A DNA stretch of 64,000 bases from contig CAYVQF010000013.1 of NCBI GenBank assembly GCA_964454015.1, forward strand, positions 1 through 64,000. The letters run 5' to 3'. The stretch is from CAYVQF01 sp964454015 (GTDB lineage Bacteria; Myxococcota_A; Bradymonadia; UBA4248). Below are positions 1 through 9,314 of this stretch, in pieces (position 1 is the stretch's first letter; each line of letters opens with the position of its first letter). Below the pieces are notes generated by a model that saw only the letters and a list, made by a program, of their open reading frames with translations, did not search any database and was not told the origin of the DNA. A program made the position numbers and the translations under genes.

Positions 1-234
1 GGGTCAGTGACGTTGTCGCGGGATGGGCCATCTTGGCGCAGCTTCGGGGCGAGTTGCTGGGGAACCACCTGCCCTGGGGCGTGCGGCGGCCGTCTTGTTG
101 GGTGTGGGGGCGCGCGAGCGGTGATGGCTCGAAAATTGCGTTGGCGCGCGGCCGCTTGGATTTGTCCGTCACCCAGTGGGAGGGCGTTGCGGCGCCGCTG
201 GCCCCGGGGACGGAAAAGCGTGAGGAGATGCGCG

Positions 235-3200
235 ATGGCTCTGGAAAAACAGCAATTGGACCCCCAAGGCGAGCAGCGCTTGCAAGGCGCGAAAGATCAG
301 GATGCCCCGCAGCGACAGCCCGCGGCGCTGCCGCCGGAGTTGGTGGAAGCGTTGCAGAAGGCGGGCAGCGATCCGGCGCGGCTGGTGGCGGTGATTCAGG
401 CGCAACCGGCCTTCAAGGCAGCCGCGCTGGATTGGGTGGAGTCGTCCCTGGGCCTGGCCGCGCGGGCCCAAGTGTTGGATGCGTCCCATGGCACGGCCTT
501 GGTGACGGTACGTGCGGGCGACACCCTGAGCAAGATCGCGCGGGAGCAGCTTGGCGACGCGTCGCGGTGGCCCGAGATCCATGGGTTGAACAAGGCGGTG
601 ATTGGGGCCGATCCGAACAAGCTCAAGCCGGGTTGGCGCTTGGTGATGCCCAAGGCGAAGAGCGCCGCGGGGCCTGCGCAGGGTGCGGCGTCCCAAGGGC
701 CGGCGCAGGGTGCGGCGTCGCCCCAGGCCGAGGTCGCGGGTGCGGAGAGTGGCCAAGGGGCGGCGGCAGGGACCATCCAGGCGCACTTCGGTCATTTTGC
801 GCAGGAAGTGGCCAACAAGACCAAGGCGTCGGAGGCGCTGCGAGAGAGCAGCGGCAAGCAAGAGGCAAAGCTCGGTCAGCATGGCAAGGAGCGTTTCGAG
901 AGCCGGGGCGCGCTCGGGGCGCGGGACCGGCTCTTGTTTGCCCACAGCGATCCCGTGTTGGGTAAGTTCGAGGTGGTGCTTGGGCTGGAGGGTGACATCT
1001 CGGCGCGGGCGCATCAGCGCTTCTTCACGATCAGCAGCCAGAGCGGGCTGTTGATTCGCACGCCTGAGGGGATGTCGGATCTGCGCATCAACGGGATCAC
1101 GGTGAACTTGCAGACCATGGCGGTGCACATCAACAGCCAGCCGGAAGTGGGGCCGCTGGAGCGCAAGATCATCACGGGGCTGTTGCAGTCGACCCTGCTG
1201 GCGACGGTGCCCGAGCTGGCGCGTCAGGGCGAGAGTCCGGTGGCTGCGGCGATGACCACGCTGCCGATGAAAGACGGCTCCCATGTCTTGTGGGATCTCA
1301 AGGGTCCCTTCGACACGACCCTGTTGGCGATCATGATGTCGCCTGAGACGATGGCGGGGGTGAAGTTCAACAAGAGCGGCTTGGAGCTGGACCTCTTCCC
1401 GGGGCTGCAGATCGCCAAACCTGGCCGGGATATCCACGTCGCCAAGCTGTGCTACGATTTTGCGACGGCGACTTTCAGTATTGAGCAGCAGGGGGCGACC
1501 ACGGTCTTTGGGGTCATCGCCAATGACTTGCGCCAGCCGCTGTTGAACGGGATCGCCATGGTGGGCTCGAAGTATTTTCGCACCAAGCTGCCGGCGGTGA
1601 TGCGTCAGCCGGGCTACGATCCGACGCTGGACCCGAAGTTTACGGCCCACCTGGACCAGGTCTACCAGGCCTTCACCGGGGTATCGATGCTGCAGCCGGC
1701 GACGGCGACGGAGACGACGGGCGGTGGCGCTGACCTGGCGGAGGTGGAAGCCAGAGGGCAGGGCGGCCGGGCGAGGACGGGTGGTCCGGTGGCGGGTGCG
1801 GCCGAGGGGGCTTGGGGCGAGGAGCGCGCCGCGCATGCCGATGAGGATGTGCAGCTTTTGTATCGCATGCAGGCAGCGGGGCTGGGCACGGTCGAGGTGT
1901 GTTTGGAGAAGGGGGACAAGGCGGAGATCTTCAAAGACGCCAGCGCCGTGGGGTTGCAAACGCAGCGGGGCTTCTTCTTGCGGGTGCCGGGGCAACCGTG
2001 GTTAGAGGAGGTGCGTCTGCGTGGGCTGCGCTATGACTTGGTGACCCAGGCCTTGGACGTGGAGGGCTCGGAGCGCTTGGGTGATTTCGTGCGTTCCATT
2101 TTGGAGGATTTGGTCAATGTCTTCGTGCTGCCGCAGCTCCCAGGTGAGGTGCAGTCGGGCTTGGGCCTAGGGGGGATGGCGCCAGGGATGGAGCGGCAGG
2201 TGCTCTACAGCGCCGAGTTGCCCCAGGCGGGCCGGGTCGAGCTGGCGCTGGATGCGGCGGATCGCCTGGTGCTAGAGAAGTCGGCCACGGCCATCGAGAT
2301 GCGCGCCGCTGGTGGGATGATCATCAGCGCGCCGGGTTTTGCGGCGCTGGGGGAGCTGCGCGTGACGCGCATTCATTACGCGTTGGGTAGTGGGCAGATC
2401 ATCATCGATGCCGATCGCGACATCGGGCCCATGGTCGAGGGGGTGGTGGCGCAGTTGGTGCGGCATGCCGTGGTCCCGCAGCTACCCGGGGGTTTGGAGG
2501 GGCTCGGTCTGGCCGGTCCTGAGACGGGATCCAAGGTGAGCGCCGAGCAATTGGCGGCCTATCCCGAGGTGGTCTATGAGACGACCTTGCCTGTGGTGGG
2601 CGCGGTGCAGGCGCGTCTGGCCGCCGGGGACACTCTCGGTGTTGGGGCTGGAGCGGAGGCGATGCGGGTCTACAGTGGCAGTGGGTTGCTGATCACGGCG
2701 CCGGAGGTGGGGATCGCCGTGACCTTCCACGAGATCTCCGTCAATTATCTCACGGGCGCGGTGGAGGTGGTGGGTTCGGAGGCGCTGGGGGCCTTCGAGC
2801 GTTCTCTGTTGTCGAACTTGAGCGCCCAGTTTTTGTTGCCCATGGTGGCCGAGTATTACCAGCAGCCCGCGCAAGGGGAAGGGGCTGGGCCTGATGTGCT
2901 CTATCGCTTCGAAGGCGCGGGGCAGCAGATCGATGTGTGCTTGGACAAAGGTGACGAGATCAAGGTGGAGAAGTCGGCGACGGCGCTGACTTTGAGCTCG
3001 GCCCAGGGGATTTTGTTGCGCTCGGCGGGGCAGCTTCTGCCTCCGGACACGCGCCTGGACCGGATCCATTTGGATATGCAGAGTGGCAAGGTGGTGGTCG
3101 ACTCGCGCCCCGACGTGGGCGACTTCGGCGAGCTCATCGCGACGAAGGTGTTGCGCGCTTTGATTTTGCCCCATTTGCCACCGGAGCTGGCTCTGGTGGG

Positions 3201-4704
3201 GATCACGGCGCCCACGGGCGCGGAGCCGGTGACGGAGATGACACCCCCTGACGGGATGCTGCTGTACGCGGCGGATCTCCCGGGGGTGGGTGCTTTTGAT
3301 GCTTCCATTGCGGCGAAGTCGGCCATGCAGGTGGACGCGACGGCGACGACCATGGCCATCAGCGCGGCGTCTGGTCTGTTGATCCGGGTGCCGAGCTTGG
3401 ATCTGGCGGTGCGGATCCAGCGGGTTTTCATCGATAGGGTGTCGGGTCAGGTGCAGGTGGAGGCGTCGACGCCGTTGGGTGGCTTCGAGGACCAGCTTCT
3501 GGACGGGCTCTTCCGGACCTATGGCATGGCTTTGGTGTCGGCCTACCTGGGTGAGCCGGCCGAGCAGACGGCCGATCCTGGATTCGATACGCTTTATCGC
3601 TATAGCGATCCTGGCTTTGGGGATTTTGCGGTGTGCACGCCCAAGGGAGGTGGTTTTTCAGTGAACAAATCTGAGACCCACCTGAGCATCGTGTCGGAGA
3701 AGGGGGTCTTTTTGAGCGGTGGCCCGATGAAGTTGCCCGATTTCAAGATTCATGCGTTGCAGTATGAGTTGGGGACGGGGCGCTTCAATATCGAGGTCAG
3801 TGGGGTGGCTCAGGGGCACTATGTGGAGAACCAGGCCGTGGGGAGCGTCACCAAGGAGGTGGTGGCCAACGTGGTCAAGGCCGTAGTGGTGCCGCATTTG
3901 CCGCCGCAGGCGCTCGAGCTTGGGATCGTTGGCTTCTCTGAGACCGAGGCGGTTGGCGAGGTGGACAAGGGCAACCGGGTCTTCTCCATGGCCCTGCCCG
4001 CACTGGGTGAGCTGGCGATTTATCTGGACCGCAATGACAGCTTCAGTGTGAGCGCCAGTGAACGCGAGGGCTTGCTGCGGAGCTCGCGGGGGCTGTTGGT
4101 GGAGGTGCCGAGCGCGCAGATTTCCATTCGCATCAAGGAGATGCGTTACCACTTCGAGACCGGGGAGGTGCAGGTCGACGGTCTGGGCGCTTTGGAGAAC
4201 GCTGTGATCGAGTCGGCTCTGGTGCAGTTCATGATGCCCCTGTTGCCTCAAGAGATGCAGGGTGGTGCGTCGCCCGTGGGGGCCTTCATGGAGAATCTGC
4301 CCGCCGACCGCAAGGGGCGTCGGCAGTTGATGAAGAGCTCGTCCTTGGATCTTTATCTGATGCCGGGGACGCGCTTCGATGTGCAGTTGGCGGGGGGTGG
4401 GCTGCGCTTCAAGGCGCAACCGGGGATCTTCGTCGATTCGGTGGGTGCCTTCAACTACAAGTTCCAGGGCGTGGTTTTCGATTTCAAGGAGCGGCAGTTC
4501 AAGGTGGACATAGCGGGCGACAATGTTTTGGCCGGCATTTTTCGCGGGGTGGCGCGCAGCCAGGCCGAGAAGGCGCTGAACAAGATGCTGTTGCCGTTGC
4601 TGCCGCCGGAGATGCTGACGCCAGGCTACGACCTGATGAAGGACAAGGACCTCATGGTGACCATGTCGAAGATCGTGGCCAACTTCAGCAACGTCAGCGC
4701 CTAG
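235..4704 (+). CDS. Giant LysM-domain protein with about ten tandem degenerate repeats
   Basis: 1489 residues from the ATG at 235, chosen because GAGGAG lies just upstream; the frame stays open to position 7 but that stretch does not look like protein. No signal peptide is visible. Residues about 88-139 form a LysM module (VRAGDTLSKIAREQLGD...). A Gly/Ala/Gln-rich linker follows, then about ten copies of a roughly 110-140-residue unit. Each unit runs: LLY start, short beta-type segments with a K-x-G-D and KSAT-like patch, a GLLIRxP strand, a TGxVxVD strand, and an amphipathic helix ending VLPxLP. The segment before LysM (LVAVIQAQP..., WVESSLG) faintly resembles N-termini seen on LysM proteins of myxobacterial injection-system loci, but this is inference. 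Function unknown. The unit architecture (beta strands plus hydrophobic helix) could suit a lipid-binding or structural filament role. Confidence 0.8.
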   Translation: MALEKQQLDPQGEQRLQGAKDQDAPQRQPAALPPELVEALQKAGSDPARLVAVIQAQPAFKAAALDWVESSLGLAARAQVLDASHGTALVTVRAGDTLSKIAREQLGDASRWPEIHGLNKAVIGADPNKLKPGWRLVMPKAKSAAGPAQGAASQGPAQGAASPQAEVAGAESGQGAAAGTIQAHFGHFAQEVANKTKASEALRESSGKQEAKLGQHGKERFESRGALGARDRLLFAHSDPVLGKFEVVLGLEGDISARAHQRFFTISSQSGLLIRTPEGMSDLRINGITVNLQTMAVHINSQPEVGPLERKIITGLLQSTLLATVPELARQGESPVAAAMTTLPMKDGSHVLWDLKGPFDTTLLAIMMSPETMAGVKFNKSGLELDLFPGLQIAKPGRDIHVAKLCYDFATATFSIEQQGATTVFGVIANDLRQPLLNGIAMVGSKYFRTKLPAVMRQPGYDPTLDPKFTAHLDQVYQAFTGVSMLQPATATETTGGGADLAEVEARGQGGRARTGGPVAGAAEGAWGEERAAHADEDVQLLYRMQAAGLGTVEVCLEKGDKAEIFKDASAVGLQTQRGFFLRVPGQPWLEEVRLRGLRYDLVTQALDVEGSERLGDFVRSILEDLVNVFVLPQLPGEVQSGLGLGGMAPGMERQVLYSAELPQAGRVELALDAADRLVLEKSATAIEMRAAGGMIISAPGFAALGELRVTRIHYALGSGQIIIDADRDIGPMVEGVVAQLVRHAVVPQLPGGLEGLGLAGPETGSKVSAEQLAAYPEVVYETTLPVVGAVQARLAAGDTLGVGAGAEAMRVYSGSGLLITAPEVGIAVTFHEISVNYLTGAVEVVGSEALGAFERSLLSNLSAQFLLPMVAEYYQQPAQGEGAGPDVLYRFEGAGQQIDVCLDKGDEIKVEKSATALTLSSAQGILLRSAGQLLPPDTRLDRIHLDMQSGKVVVDSRPDVGDFGELIATKVLRALILPHLPPELALVGITAPTGAEPVTEMTPPDGMLLYAADLPGVGAFDASIAAKSAMQVDATATTMAISAASGLLIRVPSLDLAVRIQRVFIDRVSGQVQVEASTPLGGFEDQLLDGLFRTYGMALVSAYLGEPAEQTADPGFDTLYRYSDPGFGDFAVCTPKGGGFSVNKSETHLSIVSEKGVFLSGGPMKLPDFKIHALQYELGTGRFNIEVSGVAQGHYVENQAVGSVTKEVVANVVKAVVVPHLPPQALELGIVGFSETEAVGEVDKGNRVFSMALPALGELAIYLDRNDSFSVSASEREGLLRSSRGLLVEVPSAQISIRIKEMRYHFETGEVQVDGLGALENAVIESALVQFMMPLLPQEMQGGASPVGAFMENLPADRKGRRQLMKSSSLDLYLMPGTRFDVQLAGGGLRFKAQPGIFVDSVGAFNYKFQGVVFDFKERQFKVDIAGDNVLAGIFRGVARSQAEKALNKMLLPLLPPEMLTPGYDLMKDKDLMVTMSKIVANFSNVSA

Positions 4705-4809
4705 GTGGGCTGCGGGGGTGTTGACAGTTGGGGGGTGATGGGATAGCAGCTCGACTTCGAGTTGTGGCGTCGTTTGGTGGACTGGGTGTGAGCAGCGTGA
4801 GGTGAAGAG

Positions 4810-5184
4810 ATGTGCGGTGATCAGCAACTGTTACAGGTGGAGGCGGAGAAGGTCTCACTTTCGATGCAAGAAGGTCTGTCCTTTGGGACGGAGGAGGCTG
4901 CGACTTTGTCTCTGGGCTGTGTGTTCGAGGTGGGCCTCGCGGCCCATACGCGCTATGAGTCCGTGCGGGTCGAGGTGGTGCTGTTTGGAGGTAGAGGCAA
5001 GCCACTGTTCCGCGATGCGTGTGACGCCGATTTGAGTTTCTATGATGATCACGGGCGCTTGAACGGCGATGTCACCTTTAGTGTCCCCCGGGCGGTGGTG
5101 GTCGAAGCGGAGCAAGTTCAGCTACGTTTTTTGGCGCGGGTTTTGGTGCAATCGCCGCCGGTGGTGGTGTCGCTGCCGCGGTGA
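4810..5184 (+). CDS. Small hypothetical protein, mostly beta
   Basis: 124 residues starting MCGDQQLLQV, with a purine-rich GTGAGGTGAAGAG before the ATG. No signal peptide or membrane segment is visible. The alternation of short hydrophobic stretches (SVRVEVVLFGG, VQLRFLARVLV, PPVVVSLP) suggests a small beta-sandwich. It lies 105 bp after the giant LysM gene on the same strand and may be co-transcribed with it. I do not recognise the family. Its coding status rests on the ribosome-binding site, the uninterrupted frame and the codon use. Confidence 0.55.
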   Translation: MCGDQQLLQVEAEKVSLSMQEGLSFGTEEAATLSLGCVFEVGLAAHTRYESVRVEVVLFGGRGKPLFRDACDADLSFYDDHGRLNGDVTFSVPRAVVVEAEQVQLRFLARVLVQSPPVVVSLPR

Positions 5185-5423
5185 TGCGGGGTAGGTCTCG
5201 AGGGGGGGGGCTTGGGGGGCAAAGCCCTTGGGCCGCGCCGCCGCCGGGCCTGGGCGGGAGACGCGGCGACGCCCATGGTCAACTCGCCTTGCACGCGGGT
5301 CTCAAGGCTCATATTCTCATGAATGAAGAATGTGGCGGCGCCGGCGTCTGACCCTTCGTTGCGAGGTGATGACGGATGAGCCGACTTGTCGTCGGACGCC
5401 GCACCCAAGCTGAGGGGTATGCC

Positions 5424-7400
5424 ATGTTGCGCTGGTTTTGGCTTTCCGTGGTGGCCATGTTGTGGGCGGCTACGGCGGTGGCGGGCGATTTGACCATCGA
5501 GGTGCTCGATGTGGGTCAAGCCGATGCCATCTTGATACGCACCGAAGACAAGGCGGTGTTGATCGATGCGGGCGAGAAGAAGGAGATGGTGCGGGGCCTG
5601 TTGGAGGCGCGCGGTATCAAGCGTTTGGATTTGGTGGTAGCGACCCATGCCCACGCGGATCACATCGGTGGCATGGAGGCGGTGGTGCGGGGCTTCGACG
5701 TGGGGCTCTATCTGGACAATGGTCTGCCCCACACCAGCTCGACCTACGAGCGTTTGATGACGGCGGTGGAGGAGCTGGAGCTGCGCTACCTGACGGCCAA
5801 GACCGGTCAGAGCTTCAAGCTGGGGAGCGAAGCGGTCTTCGAGGTGTTGTTGCCGGGAGAGCAGCCCATCACGGGCTCGCGCTCGGACATCAACTCGAAC
5901 TCGGTGGTGATGCGGCTCACCCACGGGAAGAACTGCTTTTTGTTCACGGGTGATGCGGAGGAGCCGACGGAGATGGCCGTGGTGGCGCAGAAGCCTGGGA
6001 CGTGCCAGGTCTTGAAGGTAGCGCACCACGGCGGCAACCACTCGTCGGTGGGGGCCTTTTTGGATGCGATTCAGCCCAAAGTGGCCATCATCAGCGTTGG
6101 TACGCCCAACCGCTATGGGCATCCCGGGCAGGAGACGTTGGACCGGTTGGCCGCGCGCAACATCACGATCTACCGCACGGATCTTTCGGGGACGGTGACG
6201 ATTCACTCGGACGGGAAGAGCATGGAGATCATGGAGAGCAGCGACAAGGCCGTGCCCGTGGGTGCAGTGATGATCGGCGGGACGAAGGGAAAAGGACGGG
6301 GCGCAATGCCTCATGCGAACGAAGACGGGAGTGTGGCGGCGCGTGTGAATATCAACTCGGCTTCGGTGAGTGAGCTGACGAAGCTGTCAGGGGTGGGCAA
6401 GGTGACGGCCGAGCGGATCGTGGCGCACCGGGAGGAGAACGGTCCTTTCGCGAGCGTGGATGATTTGACCAAGGTGAAGGGCGTCGGGGCCAAGACGCTG
6501 GACAAGTTCCGTGACCAAGTCGAGGTGGGCCCGGCGGGCGGCGCTGGTGGCGGGTCGCGGGTGGTGGAGACGGCTGGCGGAGGTAGTGGTGCCTCGTTCC
6601 AGCAGGCGCAGGCGCCGACGGTGGATGGCAAGATCGACCTCAACACGGCTTCGGTGAGTGAGCTGACGAAGTTGCCCGGGGTGGGCAAGGTGACGGCCGA
6701 GCGGATCGTGGCGCACCGGGAGGAGAACGGTCCCTTCAAGAGCGTGGATGCCTTGACGCAAGTGAAGGGGGTAGGGGCCAAGACGCTGGACAAGTTCAGA
6801 GACCAGGTGACGGTGGGTTCAGGGGCAGCCGGGGCCGAGGGCGCAGGGCGTCCGCCGGTGGAGACGCCGTCGCCTCGGGGTGAGGAGAAGACAAAGCCGG
6901 CGCCAACGCCCGCGGTGGCGTCTGGCCTGATCGATATCAACACGGCGACGGCGGCTGAGCTGACGGCGCTGCCCGGTGTGGGGAAAGTGACGGCCGAGAG
7001 GATCGTTGCGCACCGGGAAGAGAACGGTCCCTTCAAGAGCGTGGATGCCTTGACCCAGGTGAAGGGTGTGGGCGCCAAGACGCTGGACAAGTTCAGGGAC
7101 AAGGTTGGGGTGGGTGTGGCGGCGGCGGCGGGGGATGGTCCCGCGGTGGTGAGCCCAGCGCCTGTTCCGGAGGCGGCGCCGGTGTCACCGGCGGGCGGCA
7201 AAGGTTCAGGCGTGAACATCAACACGGCGACGGCGGCCGAGCTGACGGCGCTGCCTGGCGTGGGGAAGGTGACGGCTGAGCGGATCGTGGCGGATCGAGA
7301 GGAGCAGGGTCCTTTCAAGACCTGCCAGGAGCTCACGCGGGTCAAGGGGATAGGGCCAAAGACCCTGGAGAAGTTCGTCCACTTGTGCACGACGGAGTGA
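5424..7400 (+). CDS. Secreted ComEC-type metallo-beta-lactamase protein with four ComEA HhH units
   Basis: 658 residues from the ATG at 5424 (GAGGGG upstream); this start gives a clean signal peptide, MLRWFWLSVVAMLWAATAVAG. The next 250 residues are a metallo-beta-lactamase fold of the ComEC/Rec2 C-terminal type: LDVGQADAILI, the H-x-H-x-D-H metal motif (H75, H77, D79, H80), FTGDAEE, and KVAHHGGNHSS. Four ComEA-type helix-hairpin-helix DNA-binding units follow, each about 61 residues with a GVGKVTAERI hairpin and separated by Gly/Ala/Pro linkers. In the known family this MBL domain acts as a nuclease in DNA uptake, and ComEA binds DNA in the periplasm. Both activities sit here in one exported polypeptide without the ComEC membrane channel. 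A metal-dependent extracellular or periplasmic nuclease with high DNA affinity is the likely role (inference). Confidence 0.9.
   Translation: MLRWFWLSVVAMLWAATAVAGDLTIEVLDVGQADAILIRTEDKAVLIDAGEKKEMVRGLLEARGIKRLDLVVATHAHADHIGGMEAVVRGFDVGLYLDNGLPHTSSTYERLMTAVEELELRYLTAKTGQSFKLGSEAVFEVLLPGEQPITGSRSDINSNSVVMRLTHGKNCFLFTGDAEEPTEMAVVAQKPGTCQVLKVAHHGGNHSSVGAFLDAIQPKVAIISVGTPNRYGHPGQETLDRLAARNITIYRTDLSGTVTIHSDGKSMEIMESSDKAVPVGAVMIGGTKGKGRGAMPHANEDGSVAARVNINSASVSELTKLSGVGKVTAERIVAHREENGPFASVDDLTKVKGVGAKTLDKFRDQVEVGPAGGAGGGSRVVETAGGGSGASFQQAQAPTVDGKIDLNTASVSELTKLPGVGKVTAERIVAHREENGPFKSVDALTQVKGVGAKTLDKFRDQVTVGSGAAGAEGAGRPPVETPSPRGEEKTKPAPTPAVASGLIDINTATAAELTALPGVGKVTAERIVAHREENGPFKSVDALTQVKGVGAKTLDKFRDKVGVGVAAAAGDGPAVVSPAPVPEAAPVSPAGGKGSGVNINTATAAELTALPGVGKVTAERIVADREEQGPFKTCQELTRVKGIGPKTLEKFVHLCTTE
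6345..7394 (+). repeat. Four near-identical HhH-coding DNA repeats
   Basis: Four units at about 6345-6527, 6633-6815, 6930-7112 and 7212-7394, each encoding one ComEA-type HhH domain. Long stretches are identical at the DNA level, notably the block around GTGACGGCCGAGCGGATCGT and the GAGGAGAACGGTCC segment. Spacers encode unrelated Gly/Ala/Pro linkers. Nucleotide identity this high points to recent duplication or ongoing gene conversion rather than ancient divergence. Confidence 0.85.
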
Positions 7401-7490
7401 AAGATGTGTAGCCAATCGCGTTCGTCTAGGGGCGTCGAGTCGGTCTCTCTGTGGCGCAGTGCGGGTGACGCTGGAGAGAATGGACGGCCA

Positions 7491-8384
7491 ATGGCGCGGC
7501 GCCACAGAGTGTGGGCGTGCGCGCTGGGACGCGTTGGGTGGTGTGGGTTGGCTTTGATTTTGGTGCTCGTTTGGGGCCCAGCGGGGGGAGTGGCCCAGGG
7601 CTCTTCTTTCGATCGGTTGGTGGCGGCGGGGGCAGAAGCCTACGGAGAGAGTGATTACGCGGGGGCGTTGCGGGCCTTTGAGGAGGCCTACGGCCTGGAT
7701 CCCGTGCCGGCGCTGCTCTACAACATGGGGCGGGCCTGTGAGGCGATGGCAGATTTTACTCAAGCTGTGAATTACTATACCTTATTTGCGCGTTCGCCTG
7801 AGATCGACCATGAGGCGCGCAGCGACGCCTTGGATCGGATCAAGACGCTGAAGGAGGTCATGTCTCTCAAGCCGGTGGCGCCGGCAGGGATTGCGTCGGC
7901 GCGTTGTGTCGATATCAATGGCGGTAGCGCGAGTCAGCTCGAGGAGTTGCCAGGGATCGGGCCGACGCGGGCGACGGCCATCATTCAGGAGCGCGAGTCG
8001 AAGGGGCCCTACAAGAGCGTGGATGACCTGACCCGGGTGCATGGGATCGGGGCCAAAACGGTAGAGAAGATGCGCGAGAGGATCTGCCCGATTGCCGCCG
8101 TCGAGGAGGTGGCTGCCGGGTCTGGGTCTGCGCCCGTGCCGGTGGAGCTGCGTGGTGTCGCTGGCGCCTCTGGGGCGGTGCGTCAGGACGGTCGGGTCAA
8201 CATCAATACGGCGTCTGTGGACGAGTTGGTCAAGATTCCGAGCATCGGCAAGGTGAAGGCTGGTGCCATCATCAAGGAGCGCGAGGCGAACGGCCCCTTC
8301 CGGAGCTGCGAGGAGATCACGCGGGTGTCGGGGATTGGGGTGACCTCTCTGGAGCAGATCCTGCCGATGTGTGCCGTAGACTGA
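7491..8384 (+). CDS. Exported TPR protein with two ComEA-type HhH domains
   Basis: 297 residues from the ATG at 7491. The frame opens upstream at 7404, but 7491 follows GGAGAGAA and gives a signal peptide (MARRHRVWACALGR..., hydrophobic ALILVLVWGPAGGVAQG). A TPR-like region comes next (ESDYAGALRAFEEAYGLDP, ALLYNMGRACEAM), then two HhH units: VDINGGSASQLEELPGIGP... and VNINTASVDELVKIPSIGK.... It starts 90 bp after the MBL-HhH gene, so the two are likely co-transcribed. HhH plus TPR suggests a periplasmic DNA-binding scaffold partnering that nuclease-like protein (inference). The second unit ends CEEITRVSGIG...PMCAVD, so two cysteines could form a disulfide. Confidence 0.85.
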   Translation: MARRHRVWACALGRVGWCGLALILVLVWGPAGGVAQGSSFDRLVAAGAEAYGESDYAGALRAFEEAYGLDPVPALLYNMGRACEAMADFTQAVNYYTLFARSPEIDHEARSDALDRIKTLKEVMSLKPVAPAGIASARCVDINGGSASQLEELPGIGPTRATAIIQERESKGPYKSVDDLTRVHGIGAKTVEKMRERICPIAAVEEVAAGSGSAPVPVELRGVAGASGAVRQDGRVNINTASVDELVKIPSIGKVKAGAIIKEREANGPFRSCEEITRVSGIGVTSLEQILPMCAVD

Positions 8385-8410
8385 GCGGGTGCTTTCGTGC
8401 CGGGGCCGCG

Positions 8411-8629
8411 TTAGAGATCGAAGGAGTTGCCTTGGGGTGAGCGTTTCTTGAGGCGATCGAGGCGTTCTTGGGCGGCTTTGAGGACTTCGGCGTCGTCGAC
8501 GATGTTCCAGCTCAAGATGGTGCCTTCTTTGGCGTCTGCCGGAACGGCTCTACGGGGGAAGTCGACCATCTCGCCGTCGACGTCGAGGACGGCGTAGTCA
8601 CCTTCGAAGCGGTCGATTACGATGCGCAT
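8411..8629 (-). CDS. DUF3006 family protein
   Basis: 72 residues starting MRIVIDRFEGDYAVLDVDGE, with AGGAGA seven bases before the ATG at 8629 on the minus strand. The IDRFEGDYAVL start, the DFPRRAVPADAKEGT middle and the Lys/Arg-rich helical tail are typical of DUF3006. From memory, DUF3006 genes commonly sit beside ComEC-type MBL hydrolases, as here, but in this window the gene is convergent to the MBL/HhH pair. The frame remains open upstream to 9097, but that part lies antisense to the rhodanese gene and is not credible. Molecular function is unknown. Confidence 0.85.
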   Translation of the reverse strand: MRIVIDRFEGDYAVLDVDGEMVDFPRRAVPADAKEGTILSWNIVDDAEVLKAAQERLDRLKKRSPQGNSFDL

Positions 8630-8756
8630 GGGGTTCTCCTGTTGCAATTGGGGGTTGTCGCGTACCGTCACGTGAGGCATTATGCCAGAGGCGGAGCCGA
8701 CATCAAGGGTCGTTGAAGGGGTGTCGTCGCAGCGGCGATGCCAGGTGGTGGGGAAG

Positions 8757-9242
8757 ATGCTGAACTTTGGGTTCGTTTGGGGCCTGTTGTTGAGCCTCGT
8801 GCTGCTGGTGGGCTGCAAAGGGGCGGGGTCAGGTGAGGCAGCGCCTGTCGCCCGTGGGGATGTGGCTGTGGCAGTCGAAGCGTGCGAGCCGGCGTGTTTC
8901 CCGGGGCAGCGTTGCCGCGGTGGGAGGTGCACGGGTCTGGGTGTGTTGAGCGTGGAGGCGCTGCAAGCGGCGCTGATGTCGCCGCACTTTGTATTGGTCA
9001 ATGTCCGCGTTCCATCGTTGGGTACCATTCCGGGGACGGCGGCGACCATCAGCAATGAAGCCATGGAGGATTTGGTGGCTTTTCTCGGGCCGCACAAAGA
9101 CAGGGCGGTGGTTTTGTACTGTAGGACCAGCCCCCGGGCGTTGCAGGCGGCCGAGGCCTTGCTGGCGCTGGGCTATGAGAATGTGAGCTATGTGGAGGGT
9201 GGTATCACGGCTTGGCAGGCCGCGGCTTTGCCTGAGGAGTAG
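8757..9242 (+). CDS. Rhodanese-domain lipoprotein
   Basis: 161 residues from the ATG at 8757, giving MLNFGFVWGLLLSLVLLVGC with Cys20 as the lipid-attachment residue. A short Cys-rich stretch follows (CEPACFPGQRCRGGRC). The rhodanese fold has a catalytic loop CRTSPR (Cys122), and the domain ends YVEGGITAW. The usual DVR motif reads NVR, and the middle of the domain (SLGTIPGTAATIS) is shorter than usual. Rhodanese domains transfer sulfane sulfur or act as redox or persulfide sensors; the lipidated form would work on the periplasmic face of a membrane. It is divergent from DUF3006 and has no evident partner. Confidence 0.85.
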   Translation: MLNFGFVWGLLLSLVLLVGCKGAGSGEAAPVARGDVAVAVEACEPACFPGQRCRGGRCTGLGVLSVEALQAALMSPHFVLVNVRVPSLGTIPGTAATISNEAMEDLVAFLGPHKDRAVVLYCRTSPRALQAAEALLALGYENVSYVEGGITAWQAAALPEE

Positions 9243-9314
9243 TCAAAGGCTTGACAGAGGGTAGAGCTGAGGGGAATCTCTGGGCGTGGGGGCGTTGGCG
9301 AAGAGGGACTTGGG

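Noticed and set aside
169..1995. Long minus-strand ORF (608 residues) opposite the LysM repeat protein
   Set aside because: Arg/Gln/His-rich composition, no domain, no ribosome-binding site; it mirrors the repeats of the plus-strand gene and is typical of high-GC antisense frames.
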